This document shows, one piece after another, positions 39,401-42,234 of a DNA stretch of 48,999 nucleotides. Source of the stretch: a virus. The translations under genes were made by a program, and so were the position numbers. Position 1 is the first letter of the stretch, and each line of letters starts with the position of its first letter. The stretch is from positions 1 to 48,999 of the IMG/VR virus record IMGVR_UViG_3300020420_000022. One strand, written 5' to 3'. The notes beneath the pieces were generated by a model. That model ran no database searches. It saw nothing but the letters and a program-made list of their open reading frames with translations, and was not told the DNA's origin.

Positions 39401-39675
39401 GGTAAGAATCCATCTATTGCTTCTACTTCAATCTTTTCTACACTTGTATCAACATCTTTGATAAGAATTGTGTTAGATGTTAAGATCTTAGGATCATAAG
39501 CATCAATATCAAGATATTCAAGTAAATTGTTTAGTACATTATACGCACGACCAGTCTTCTCTTGTGACTTGTAGTATTCAAAGAGAAAGTTAACGAGTTG
39601 TTGATCTTCATCCCTTATAAACTCTGGGAGTTGATTACTAACTCTGTCCGAAATGTTTATTTTGTCAGCAAACAT
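18445..39675 (-). CDS. Giant 7076-aa modular baseplate/adhesion protein at the gene 7 locus
   Basis: A single uninterrupted frame of 7077 codons including the stop, estimated at about 0.78 MDa from 110 Da per residue. Residues about 16-40 (LPEFIRDEDQQLVNFLFEYY) and 680-760 (IKTIKDFYISKGTKTAAQYL, then LFGEQVDVYYPRE) match an N-terminal module common to large phage tail and baseplate proteins. In order there follow GxGY arrays (310-610, 1145-1366, 3136-3342), a YHYH-derived domain lacking the YHYH motif (1405-1590), a likely beta-propeller (1848-2215), LamG-like folds (2259-2465, 4829-5025), chitin-binding-like modules (2671-2803), seven helical repeats (4206-6067) and a C-terminal Ig-like domain (6963-7066). 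Its place between gp6 and gp8 is that of T4 gene 7 (1032 aa), so it may fuse a wedge-initiator role with host adhesion; homology to gp7 was not established. No peptidase or lyase motif is apparent. The gap after gp6 is five bases. Confidence 0.93.
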   Translation of the reverse strand: MFADKINISDRVSNQLPEFIRDEDQQLVNFLFEYYKSQEKTGRAYNVLNNLLEYLDIDAYDPKILTSNTILIKDVDTSVEKIEVEAIDGFLPKDGSVMIDNEVIYYQETVRGPDAILTPGISLEEFNKKRQNLESPISLFDGVKTTFDLKFLGTPVSPVSAEHLVVTVYGTMMQPVVDYTISGSQIVFTTPPRSKTGTDQVEFTQILYYIGFADSVIKKLEYPDVATLAGDESMPITYNSQPYSPISEIGLIINRNGTLQRPYIDYVLTDNNTRIKFFVNITSQDVYHIRSIEYVSPSVGSGAEAVTRIGVNGEIEAIIIKNGGSGYELNFAPKVSIYSSTGVGGNSAARSLVSGIKNIQLISGGQGYTSYNPPLINITPPSDLINGSRATAAITVDDTTGQVDSVTITDSGSGYDFIPAITFQNPGGASISDPTIDGEGRLNVDSITVTSTGIGYSNPPTIYIDPAPVDGINAEASCTVSPDGQVVQVTINNRGRGYLTAPRARIIQPVGAQVLDVTVANGSVTNINLLTGGAGYTDAPSVYIVDDRKGPLGEAIGGTGALAAATIFNGEITDINIISFGTGYSTETPPKVYIAEPLSAASSCDVGFGEITGCKILSAGSYYEPSAFLNCARGVSDIVQFDNYGNQIYAKEAQLAQTNHSSGAVVHNLDSQIIRQVFDKFRRQYMPTINIDYSQVNPIQVIKTIKDFYISKGTKTAAQYLFKILFGEQVDVYYPREELVTPSAASWIVDTILRAELISGDPANLPNSQLNQFADAVDPNIGDANVLIENVISIIEGTDVIYELAISEETLSGVFKIPYKTVLAEPLTTTENIITVDSTIGWPEKNGTIIIGDSEIVQYKEKSLNQFIECTRSKNGVVEDWDPGTTIFSDIFVYVNRGLTTEVKLRVLGIAEAGTTVLEDSGSYYLPGDKLNVAALGSTANDKRLNSWLYNVKKLISVTEINPTQNSNSISQIANVVCSNPHGLLVEDKVTIYGANPAVYNGTFEVTSRLDEFTFTYNLPVPTDIVPQGNILLSVDLNRGKSTVNSINEVISLFTSNIQNSFFNSAYVYIAASGLPNYKVGPFTGSALIPGNQRKLLRFPRTVETVSTRTVVAPNTPIGSWVNGVAAWSYKSADVVTFGPLTSISILTNGEDYDAGSKPALEITGGGGTGAAAAVTVNGSLFSIAVTNEGSNYTTQPLISIVGGGGSGATAQAVVTNGRVTRVLVENAGTGYTSQPTISITGGGGVGALASAQVRGPISGVTLTSPGAGYTSTPSIRLNSGEGALAQPIVINGRIVSIAIINSGSGYTTAPTIFINGDGFGAQAVAVIGTLGEDKGKVISVTITNRGVGYTQGMTTVRLEAVGQLATFQANVFQWNKNLEYDLASKYDVARGYVFTGFNNQYGGEYAHISDPKELRYVVGDNVVLDPVTQSFREIGVNEAHSPIIGWAFDGNPIYGPYGYIDPTDQNSGLRRMRSSYKLKDEVVYDVDTNPTPSRTDGPALSEYPAGIFVNDYEYTFQRGDLDPYNGRFCKTPDFPAGTYAYFITIDESDTGLPVFPYIIGPQFNSVVDTWNLSLNAVQENIPLDVSRFRDPYANVDIDIDRQPNQESDSFVTEKEGDLIIFEIEDIDGDGLITPVEIANQQAVTEEAALQIYDYFPLVSAESRVDIEVETTTKFESAQIDGFVIENPGVSYQVNDTLFFDNTGTGGFGASAQIESVVGQSISAYQKQIINDIPYGKIITSANHELIAQDEIIVSSRVITENTNKRFYMSVVTGIETISVDQIGVGYNEQIPATYEIIASQGQDVELDVVLDTTTGKIDTVNIINSGYGYSVDAIPQIRVSHPQQYKKTYYWLNQYAESSASFEIFDIQPADDRTWYACGELTETNGNSSAFLAKFSDLGGVIWDRTLLPSASIKKARFKRIYLDQTTADDHIIYVLGETESQSTAAYNPDILVVKYQSGLDNANNPEGIVEWQKEIAGVSGSTRSDYAGDLYMDDEQRLYICGWTDTNSVDPDDIWIMQLNSLGDVIEKRKFASPNKGEQLHQIHYIGNNKIIFTGIDLDNNDLMFGEMIYDGSNIEMRYVKKLAVSGGQVRRPQFVIDSYNDLFFTCDMWNGTKHYGVALFKIAMSQVETTAANPTWVFSKIIAPSIPFESITHAGISLDEFGNINLVTHVLYEDNNQQAIINYIKYDGTTLKKSNVISGAWNSGTSTTDYGLGFTAHNHTVDNSGDVIIPANIQKSVQSAVYRFNDTNDLYFDSTKQKKAIPTIVNSAQLVYDSTVQKFGTGSLKFQQYGSLSWANLDNNDDWTVAMWVKMDTSHDSNNPIMEMITAIDDAGSTVKLNIIGAASDANFGKIRMVIAPQGASAVTVDSVGSTYFTTMDAGNWHHIAFVKEEPSLGSYDYSVYFDGVRTNTATSTADIAMDDLTIGCATSGQAITNSFLGHIDDIAIEARAVYTGSSLQVPTERYRITTVNSNTDYIKFDREHSKRADYQTSTDGLVFTENTNLNINNLNNPVITVWNEGASGLQILDYSDVTSQLSPGTYTFSETITSFASKTSTIPTPLGKRLLVTPNVVAKYYIRDAGYSKIDNVLEFTFNQAIKYSKGTIIQQFNSQGVTQAFGTIVGVPTGTLNNPGLGTKYKIGKIYGTFNDSDRFRNDTNEENTIDNIEFNVKRPQEQWVTGKAYVVGDQVYSSGKIYAATNSATSGGTAPTHSIGIVTDGAVTWNFISVSGTLQVNLADYAWPRPSEPEWEENRSYSANDFVYYGRYKYQAQADGIAGPTAPVHTTGTVSDGNVNWAYVSTYTGLDSFARFRPYAENDYRIQIMGIYTDSDFIVGDVISLGNSITAIPNADNPKIADIDGIGSVSKIRFTVNLDKDIIRTANTRTDLIYATATTKHNLNANDILYVEGFTTAEFNGSFFVQELFSSRDYTYRLRSTATADPLFVNSGIANVKISSKHPTLLLVRNHSYIFDMSDASNFGYFLSFSQDNQFKLEYSFNVIEREGTPGVASATETPTVQFTIGGEVTNITYYFDPSRLGANSPVGTNSFIDVIKTPFDGTFRISEILSDTEFRFPLLYEPEFTNANIGLDDQDEPNSKYSTTSVKAIGPINNIKLISPGGFYQKLPVVSDIASDRKIEKVRIVNGGTEYAVGVYTQVPILGDGEGGLVQLTVEVDEEIGSGTITAVALTDPGKGYTEASIDVDGIEGILGPTLSGSGAELNVVIPAEGTGAAVFLTGRQIGKIKTLKNNEFGYGYSHDYTLRPEIAFPVNLQLFNTSILSQITITNPGAGYTSPPSVIISGGGGTGAEAEAIVKNNRLSEILIKNPGAGYSSQPSVTLKSEFTYVVNLDLNYLQFNFPHGITTGAAVQFRAEDIGSTVGVLPKPSSVGLTSLSSTQTYYAITGDANSLESDQLRFALTPVDAQSGNFITFLTQGDGRQVLLTEVFGGQADAVVETSRFLEGEEVFQGETYELASAFGIVSENEGWQIQPKILKITNPRGDFVVGGKVQGVISRASGIIDNLNIAKGVLNIDALTRTPGRFIDDVGKPSEIVQKIQDSYFYQNFSYVIKSKIPINRWKEQILENNHPVGFSMFGQLELTGGKDVSGRKVVAGFTKQVNINEYSNVNQITSFGAAQPIYSTFNNSEVLFRKKRLTNSEEILTSIVKKIDNIASQFDGSRKSFPIAVEGENLVVNENQLLITLNGIIQAPGTSYSVVGNNLVFAEPPKPDSKVVYRNVEVDLYPITRFNLNTIGGIFPSIGDTVFGFVSNASARVVATGATSIDVVDIQNGPFVLNERIDVSRTGFSALIGSIDDSITKIFLQNIGGTFTQSALAGDRVTGATTGATATIQTVDTVNQTIDVTDMANGYFDRGENVSFFNAGYGANVLNVDSVNYKTIFEFGETVTSLDGNTAVIEENNLDLDGVIDDKLVLSKTSGTSEYETGTYSIFLNDIIYSASSNIAAKITSISPYRDPIVSINLVRPVGSTTGSWSSFEEGDKFQGPGGIATGEIVRIDFEANPVILYYLKSSEAEISDGETIQRYFPDAQGNRLLDSLTEVVAGSNVLGDIVDTLIINKGSTFNGIIFERLISLTNQNVILDNIAETTITPTTLTDASDRINADFLDFEEVRSTEIEYENLTGGVIAANDMLRSITFEYGNQVTNAKNRWQDGGRMISLNKEEIVDFANAQIAVEHPGFYYPGDNMTDAWSRYADAYRLIIKNIDYIANKAYALMVAQYPSLTIPSGPKCVRDTKYMIEALAFDVYSGGTKYTRKLLQKYFSTDGTTFLYVNNEAEATNYAFGQAVSLMKQALSNMLTGSETVDGVTYVKYNERTAGGSSGTGITADPSPGNPYGTAGTNTTNYGATNCSDVQSALQTLYDNVSVVLTAGSLADLLDEVTVTQYTAHEIKCRRDIGYLVDALSTDITTDGNFQTVKFIKTYFDNIGVPISNGFVGEVKEYLSAFKHVAELCKRAINNLLYVQVNTRTPETGYMLKDPTTYQGPYLGAAGTTLTQFTPTAVTYTPANGQLVMTIGNHSLTTSDTVKIRPYSLNFTCTMDGGASFHPYPRTGDPAFNADLNISATTQTSITVDVGASPLVQYTPTGATYDPATGVMVLTIGTHSLDIGDPVTLADLSITFTCTQDDNTTPKQYPRTTDPASGASLPVVAKDTNTISINVGASAQTDQYAHTFVSASANAVSSGGGFTHTFVSAEPNAVYNGGGTEAAYYDPNYYSGVNEGLGNCADVQAGIHTLISHVTTAIGAGSLSAVPTGAALNDGGYVENENLRVFKIAYKDLQGNGFFLPGETIRGSSSNANFICKGTNAGLKWLFTNAVTGSFTDREYVSNSKLTVNGSAVLTKLQKKAGTQSIRFDAGSYLAHTLSDRQKFGTADFTIEMWIRPNAVTGTQFLYDTRTTSATLVGSPVLYLDGTQIKYWYDSTDHIVGAHNLTANVWGHIALTRTTGITKLFVNGTQVGGDYNDSNNYLERPFNIAADWQGSNGFVGHMDNFILHTESKYSNTFTPGFTYPTDTAKVTFGLDCESPIIISTEDCFGTYTGQTNSTATSKKVNYDNKTVIIEDIDLGRDSYREAADILELNLDWMAETAVGLMAEKYPDFIIPGDSNTSTTGTAKCVRDTKEYIAKAIIADIRYGGNYNSTISGRGYLTKAGGLDYVGNELLQSVYAWNELANVMNYIITTTSSDLVNYPAGGTKYTEILRVPNNFSSPASQAIQDEITSLSDQIINILAPTGDRFRDAGDALWKNRDYIAEEVALKIQNDYKANINGTDYDFLVMPGYGQPYCERDIKVYILPAVVTDLLTGGNSATQYAIDQYINPSSQIIHVEDQLSAMLDAFEHTKKLAHHAINQTLLTFGTTASSIGISAEYADDYYVAEYTQIEAYRDTTVTIDTQAPDQSRVSPSHNIWMDTADQLERNKHVIAWEAVHTMNDMSYFLDFQVPGGRTNCADDLVDVIEAMVHDIRLGGNSKTWDAAALYLDPEDSSLIHVEGEDKASKWAMTWAMEIAILTMRNGFGRENLYIYDPEDNTGAEGGEATGGGGASESFNEVETSTYEQNGAIDRFIDAANIVERNIRFIAEQAVHEMLVQFPSLHNTDWVSGVGPFTPAAGSITYDAATGVITYDHGSAHGLTTGRKIYVRQESLVFTCTKDNNNSEHAYPRTTDPWYNKGIAITSTGTNTFTFNVGAAGANDQYVHTFVRAEHEAITVAGKHDCVQDVTDVLDAMQWNLRHGGNNKVFHAAEMYTDGTALAHVSGYVTEVTWVMNKARDLAIQVMRQETVNTTGSTHGFSQKLFTDLDFFPYNQSNYVITADGSSPLCADVASALTTFTSIVTDTLANPVQITDGTIQKSLPNIWPIKYANDMANRDTSITFDENGGTSGWNNTCAQAASGIETLFNLVMDTIEKAASSSPAPSHLTTVTRTTPYNSNAAYQYYTCYNVISASDTLFDLMIDTLGGGNSPHTGGNYSERFIARYLTFNKGAISRKAFAEVQSQYPTTNAEIGFAETIMDAVIYDLNTRGNAGMMKYVNTWFDGEGNFIAFPTVVRQHLVFYLLRIAEAAKRISYDNNNTSEWGAQNTYDAYFDPTLSAAILNRIEYQKESTEFFMDASINVAEFALTRGTPPTNNTITWINNTHATNDRNLYDEGNDWNTDPDLVLNTPTVEVGFERREHRVKITRPNFYSRGDVLTYIPASADIEQGLQGQNWFYVLNATPSYFEISREIRHDARYSRFRVDTLTTGQQQFAVDVRSGIERATTTFGVRDIDTPVSGGFNIADVVAGITSDSRADVISTRNNEAKVIKLYSKFFIDAASGRFTNGETIQVQGSASNNGSIVQTSVLTGDNSNEGYIYVENITGAFSDDDVLEGVDSGVTASVNGTGKTRMLVNLDRGAFAVNEMIFNKANSAEADIILYENSAGALTSNTGGRISIDIESLDQDFVDGDIIYGSVTDKILDIADIRVSGLDQIELNQFVHGTKTVQYQVASVTRDQGFTGDFAAGDLVYLLQGTIPKEPGWTAVVTEYNYDQENSIHNIYLANFTPYGSAADGTTVDDPNLAVNGAIGKFENLNNFPIIFANLSSATITNYTSYGRVAGKAISGTTGRLWLENVSGDFPSNLSIISDYGWTAGVTQSKGLLGRCDRYFRGFDGVATTFKLTVNNGERYFPDPAGHILTFVNGVLQPPGANFAYTAFSDQIQFTEPPTIGSEFIGYYVGKLRQLDDISFEFDSLRSSFNLKYLGGFYSLTLTEGVDSATILPENNIICSLNGVIQEPGIGYELVGSRIIFAETPRAGSTFVAFSYIGSDADVIAATVVPPIEAGDVLEIEGEGSPREVALIESSNSLITFEYTGTVKGRDASALSTIKAGEITKAIITTPGDGYSSRPQVDVISSTGFDGRVRALMGISSIVVKNAGIGYALPDVVVETTVEDDFVAPTGGGVNGGFDTYLGQGTDADGNPIVIVAGYIVINAQPTNVTVNQGQTASFTVDGSFRLQSDNSVGTTPLNYQWQRKQYGETAWSNITGSTQAVYTSNAAEQADDGDEFRVAITAAGAQPVYSNSVILTVQTGATVISNFTPNQLFQ
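18478..18789 (-). other. C-terminal Ig-like domain of the giant protein
   Basis: Residues about 6963-7066 show the Ig/PKD-like pattern QPTNVTVNQGQTASFTV, then LNYQWQRKQYGE, then EFRVAITAAG and SNSVILTV. The neighbouring YHYH protein ends in a domain of the same design (QPANATAAAGNTVTFVV, SYQWYRS), so the two may share an origin. Ig-like domains on phage virions typically bind carbohydrates weakly. Confidence 0.7.
19270..19760 (-). repeat. FDG...NGV..PG beta-module pair near the giant C-terminus
   Basis: Residues about 6639-6716 (FDGVATTFKL, VNGVLQPPGANF, IQFTEPPTIGS) and 6722-6803 (FDSLRSSFNL, LNGVIQEPGIGY, IIFAETPRAGS) are tandem copies of a module. Further copies are near residues 3666-3733 (FDGSRKSFPI, LNGIIQAPGTSY) and 138-210 (FDGVKTTFDL), with a weaker one at 239-292. 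Confidence 0.7.
22558..22860 (-). repeat. YPRTTDP beta unit, third copy, inserted in a helical repeat
   Basis: Residues about 5606-5706 (YDAATGVITY, SLVFTCTKDNNNSEHAYPRT, NVGAAGANDQYVHTFV) sit between the YP and the C-x-Q-D parts of helical repeat F. Removing about 100 residues restores the normal repeat spacing, so this looks like a module inserted within a repeat. Confidence 0.7.
24601..25191 (-). other. LamG / concanavalin-like domain 2 of the giant protein
   Basis: Residues about 4829-5025 show the LamG pattern: GTQSIRFDAGSYLAHTL, FTIEMWIRPNAV, YWYDSTDHIVGAHNLTANVW, WGHIALTRTTGITKLFVNGT and GFVGHMDNFILHTESKY. Such folds usually bind glycans. Confidence 0.75.
25558..26160 (-). repeat. YPRT beta units, copies 1 and 2, of the giant protein
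   Basis: Residues about 4506-4590 and 4586-4706 are tandem copies: TPANGQLVMTIGNHSL with SLNFTCTMDGGASFHPYPRT, and DPATGVMVLTIGTHSL with SITFTCTQDDNTTPKQYPRT. Copy 2 is followed by two HTFVSA segments. They lie between helical repeats B and C. Confidence 0.75.
29650..30270 (-). repeat. GxGY module array 3 of the giant protein
   Basis: Residues about 3136-3342 contain GGTEYAVG, GKGYTEASID, PGAGYTSPPSVIISGGGGTG and PGAGYSSQPSVTL, the same Gly-rich beta modules as in the 627-aa protein and gp8. Confidence 0.7.
31267..31665 (-). repeat. Two chitin-binding-like modules of the giant protein
   Basis: Residues about 2671-2803 hold two tandem copies: QWVTGKAYVVGDQVYSSGKI with TAPTHSIGIVTDGAVTW, and EWEENRSYSANDFVYYGRYK with TAPVHTTGTVSDGNVNW. 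The W-x4-Y-x2-(G/N)D-x-V-x-Y spacing resembles type 5/12 carbohydrate-binding modules. A related copy is in the tail fibre near residue 280. Confidence 0.65.
32281..32901 (-). other. LamG / concanavalin-like domain 1 of the giant protein
   Basis: Residues about 2259-2465 follow the LamG pattern: GTGSLKFQQYGSLSW, WTVAMWVKMDTSHDS, NWHHIAFVKEEP, YSVYFDGVRTNTAT and FLGHIDDIAIEARAVY. It is only loosely similar to domain 2, so the two look like separate acquisitions or old duplicates. Confidence 0.75.
33031..34134 (-). other. Predicted beta-propeller-like region of the giant protein
   Basis: Residues about 1848-2215 contain repeated blocks of the type WYACGELTETNGNSSAFLAK, IYVLGETESQ, LYICGWTDTNSVDPDDIWIM and IIFTGIDLDNNDLMFGEM, in which a short strand with a Gly is followed by Asn/Asp-rich turns and an aromatic strand. 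This is how SBBP/PQQ-like propeller blades read. The blade count was not determined. Confidence 0.55.
34906..35463 (-). other. YHYH-derived domain lacking the YHYH motif
   Basis: Residues about 1405-1590 include DGNPIYGPYGY at 1450-1460 and NGRFCKTPDFPAGTYAYF from 1526, matching the second half of the YHYH domain in the neighbouring gene (DGFPIYGPY, NGRFCVTPEYPNGTYAYF). The first half, with the His-rich YHYH motif, is not recognisable here. Confidence 0.75.
35578..36243 (-). repeat. GxGY module array 2 of the giant protein
   Basis: Residues about 1145-1366 have at least six units in close tandem, for example AGTGYTSQPTISITGGGGVG, PGAGYTSTPSIRL, SGSGYTTAPTIFINGDGFG and RGVGYTQGMTTVRL, each with a following strand of the form GxVxxVxVxNxG. 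It is the most regular of the arrays in the window. Confidence 0.75.
37846..38748 (-). repeat. GxGY module array 1 of the giant protein
   Basis: Residues about 310-610 include GSGYELNFAPKVSIY, GQGYTSYNPPLINI, GSGYDFIPAITF, GIGYSNPPTIYI, GRGYLTAPRARII, GAGYTDAPSVYIV and GTGYSTETPPKVYI, seven units of about 35-45 residues. Confidence 0.75.
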
Positions 39676-39680
39676 CTAAT

Positions 39681-41780
39681 TTAGAAACAGGAGTCGATTT
39701 CTGGATAGGTAAACGCATCTATCGGGTAATTAATTGTATTTATGGTGCCTCCACCATAGTTCCAACCACCAAAGTTGTAAGGATCAAACCCACTTACGTT
39801 TGATGGGTTAGTAATATAATCAACAGGGAAAACTTTCGGATCAAATAACGTAGGATCGACACCTGGTGGGATTGTTAGTCCATCACCGTCAGGTAATACT
39901 ACAATAGGAACACGAGTTGTACTGTCAGGGGTATCTGCAATATTTAGCGGTCCAGCACAGACTTTTCCAGTTGAGTAATCTACTGTTCCAACTGATGAAG
40001 AAAGGATGACCTCTTTTTCATTTCTATTAGTAACCATCAATAAGTTACCTTTTCCATCATCACGAAGATTTACTGGTACTAATGTACTTGATTCTACTAG
40101 GGTGCCATTAAATACTGCTGCTTCAAGACCACTTGACTGTTGAGACGTAGTAAGGGATCCCGCTGCTTCACCAGCAGCAATTAAGTCTGCTACTTCCTCT
40201 GTATAACCAGTTGCATAGAATGAACCAGACTTAACAGATGAGAACTTAGGATCACAATCAGCACCATCACCACCACCTAATGAACTGGGGTCTGTTAGTA
40301 CATTACCAAAGTCAAGACACTGGGTAAATACGTTACCAAATGTAAACTGGTCTAAATTCTGACCAATAGACATCTGTGTCGTTGTACCAGCGATAGCATT
40401 ATCAGCAGAGTCAATCATACTATTAAATTTTGACATTTCAAGACGACCACTAAATCTGTCATCTCTATTCTGTGAGTTAAACTTATCAACTGACTTTAAA
40501 ATAGCAGATGCTAATTCGTTAGCAGACCTTGTTGTACTGTTACCATCAAATGATGGATAGATCTTAGGTGACAAGTAGAAAATGCGTGGATCAACAACTA
40601 CTGGTTGAATCGACGCCATGGAGTATGCAAGTAGTTGATTCTGAATACGTTTCTTTGTTGTAGTGTTTAAGTTCACACCAGACTTTGATCTGACTGCAAT
40701 AAACACTTTACCGTACTCAGGGGGTGAAAGTTTCTCACCACCATAGGCAGTTACTGCTGCTGCCTGGGGATAGATGTCTTGAACAATGTGAGCGTAGTCA
40801 TTCTCTGTAACTGCTCTGTTCTGCGTCGAGAATGCCCTAGGAGCGCGAAACTTAACTGACAGGGCAGATTCTCTCTCCTCGCCACTTTGACTGCTGTCAA
40901 TCGTTGCTAGGGACATCTGAGAAGGTAGTACAGCACGTCCTGTGACATCCACTGCTTGACCTATGAAACTAAACTTATTAGCACCGTTTGCTTTTGGTCC
41001 GTCAGTAGTAATGTACTCTAATACAATAAACTCATTATCAATTAACTTACGTCCTAGAACACCATCACCAAATATTACCTTGTATCTAAGATCTTCTGTC
41101 TCTTCTAAAAAGTAAACACGAGAAGTTGCAGTCAATGCTGTTACGTTTGATGATAGAGAGTATTCATCAATCTCAGCAGACTGTTCGTTTGGTTTTACAG
41201 ATACTGTAAGTAACTCAGTATCAACTCCCTCAGCAGGGATTACATAGTTTGCCTTAGCAGTATCATCAACCGTATAATTGAAACTAACAAAGTTGCCTTG
41301 ATAGATTATAAGTTGAGAGAATGTTGCTAATCCAGTAGTTTGGTCAACTGTTGCTTGTGTGTCTCTTGTAAGAGCATATGTAAATGTCTCACCATTGATC
41401 TCAGATATAAACACATCACCCTTCTTGATAGTAATACTATCAGGGTAACTCTGAGCACCAGGTAACACTGCTGCCTGTGCAGTAATACGAACACATGCTT
41501 TTGCTGCCTTTATTGATCTAGGTGTATAGTTTATCTGCTTTGCAATTCTTACAACATTATCTCTTACTGTCGCTGATTCTAGGAACGCTTCATTCATCGA
41601 CATGTTAGCGGTGAATGCGCTGTAATAAGTATTGTACGCTAATGTGTCTATTAGGTATGATGCACTAGATCCTTCAAAGTCATAATCACTAAACTCAGGT
41701 CTTGTTCTGAGATATGACTTAATGGACTCCTTAATCTCGAAGAAATCTAATGACGTTAGATTCGATGGGGTGGCAGGCAT
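39681..41780 (-). CDS. 6: Baseplate wedge protein gp6
   Basis: The 699-aa protein matches T4 gp6 (660 aa), the baseplate-J-like wedge protein whose dimers form the inner ring of the baseplate. The N-terminal region carries the family signature (EGSSASYLIDTLAYNTYYSA, then NMSMNEAFLESATVRDNV and QINYTPRS, residues about 36-88). Residues about 320-385 keep the J-like core (VTENDYAHIVQDIYPQA, EYGKVFIAVRSKSG). The C-terminus is Gly/Asn/Tyr-rich (YNFGGWNYGGGT), an extension I do not recognise from T4. The ATG follows the gp25 stop after one base, and the pair gp25-gp6 is in the same order as a conserved T4-like wedge block. An AGAGAG stretch about nine bases before the ATG is a possible weak ribosome-binding site. 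Confidence 0.93.
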   Translation of the reverse strand: MPATPSNLTSLDFFEIKESIKSYLRTRPEFSDYDFEGSSASYLIDTLAYNTYYSAFTANMSMNEAFLESATVRDNVVRIAKQINYTPRSIKAAKACVRITAQAAVLPGAQSYPDSITIKKGDVFISEINGETFTYALTRDTQATVDQTTGLATFSQLIIYQGNFVSFNYTVDDTAKANYVIPAEGVDTELLTVSVKPNEQSAEIDEYSLSSNVTALTATSRVYFLEETEDLRYKVIFGDGVLGRKLIDNEFIVLEYITTDGPKANGANKFSFIGQAVDVTGRAVLPSQMSLATIDSSQSGEERESALSVKFRAPRAFSTQNRAVTENDYAHIVQDIYPQAAAVTAYGGEKLSPPEYGKVFIAVRSKSGVNLNTTTKKRIQNQLLAYSMASIQPVVVDPRIFYLSPKIYPSFDGNSTTRSANELASAILKSVDKFNSQNRDDRFSGRLEMSKFNSMIDSADNAIAGTTTQMSIGQNLDQFTFGNVFTQCLDFGNVLTDPSSLGGGDGADCDPKFSSVKSGSFYATGYTEEVADLIAAGEAAGSLTTSQQSSGLEAAVFNGTLVESSTLVPVNLRDDGKGNLLMVTNRNEKEVILSSSVGTVDYSTGKVCAGPLNIADTPDSTTRVPIVVLPDGDGLTIPPGVDPTLFDPKVFPVDYITNPSNVSGFDPYNFGGWNYGGGTINTINYPIDAFTYPEIDSCF
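39737..39744 (-). promoter_or_regulatory. Possible late promoter for the giant gene, inside the end of gp6
   Basis: The minus strand reads CATAAATA 62 bases ahead of the giant-gene ATG, within gp6 codons for a Thr-Ile-Asn stretch. It could boost transcription of the 21-kb gene. Because it lies in coding sequence and is one base off the consensus, it may be chance. Confidence 0.35.
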
Positions 41781-41781
41781 G

Positions 41782-42195
41782 TTATGTTCTCTCTAAAAGG
41801 AATTCAACCACTTGTGTTTGTGGTTGTCCAACGATGGCATATTCAACACCAACGTCTATACTATGTTCATCCTCAGAAAGTCTCACATCAACGTCGATCA
41901 ACTCGACTCTTGGTTCTAATCGTTCTATTGTGTTTGATATTTCATCTTTTAAGTCTTCTGACATGAAAACATCAAACGGTTCAAATAATAGACCTCTCAC
42001 TCTTGACCCAATAGTCGGTTGGAAAGGTCTTTCACCAAAACTTGTCAATACAAGGTTCCGTATCGATTGCTTGATAGCATTTTCGTTTGTTACTGCTGAG
42101 AAATCATTAGTATTAGGATTTGCTTCAAAAGAAATCGCTAAATCTTTGAATCCACGAGATAAGAACTTTTCTGATCGGAATCTGTATGTCGACAT
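41782..42195 (-). CDS. 25: Baseplate wedge protein gp25
   Basis: The 137-aa protein belongs to the GPW/gp25 family (T4 gp25 is 132 aa), which nucleates the sheath on the baseplate wedge and is related to type VI secretion TssE. The family EPR motif is present at residues 94-96 (RLEPRVEL), preceded by NLVLTSFGERPFQP (about 47-60) and SRVRGLLFEPFD. Despite the old name, gp25 is not a proven lysozyme and no catalytic residues are expected. The gene is led by its own late promoter 26 bases upstream and is followed directly by gp6. No clear Shine-Dalgarno sequence lies before the ATG. Confidence 0.94.
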   Translation of the reverse strand: MSTYRFRSEKFLSRGFKDLAISFEANPNTNDFSAVTNENAIKQSIRNLVLTSFGERPFQPTIGSRVRGLLFEPFDVFMSEDLKDEISNTIERLEPRVELIDVDVRLSEDEHSIDVGVEYAIVGQPQTQVVEFLLERT

Positions 42196-42220
42196 TACGA
42201 TTATTTAGTCGTTACAGTTT

Positions 42221-42228
42221 TATTTATA
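42221..42228 (-). promoter_or_regulatory. T4-type late promoter for gp25-gp6
   Basis: The minus strand reads TATAAATA followed by AAACTGTAACGAC, between the 50-aa gene stop (42235) and the gp25 ATG (42195). The 15 bases ATAAATAAAACTGTA recur at the 16833-16840 promoter. Confidence 0.78.
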
Positions 42229-42234
42229 GCAGTT

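Noticed and set aside
41782-42195. Lysozyme activity of gp25
   Set aside because: The historical lysozyme label is not supported by catalytic residues here; the EPR motif marks a structural wedge role.
41750-42208. Plus-strand open frame of 152 codons
   Set aside because: It is wholly opposite gp25, which has clear family motifs and a late promoter. The plus-strand product has no recognisable feature.
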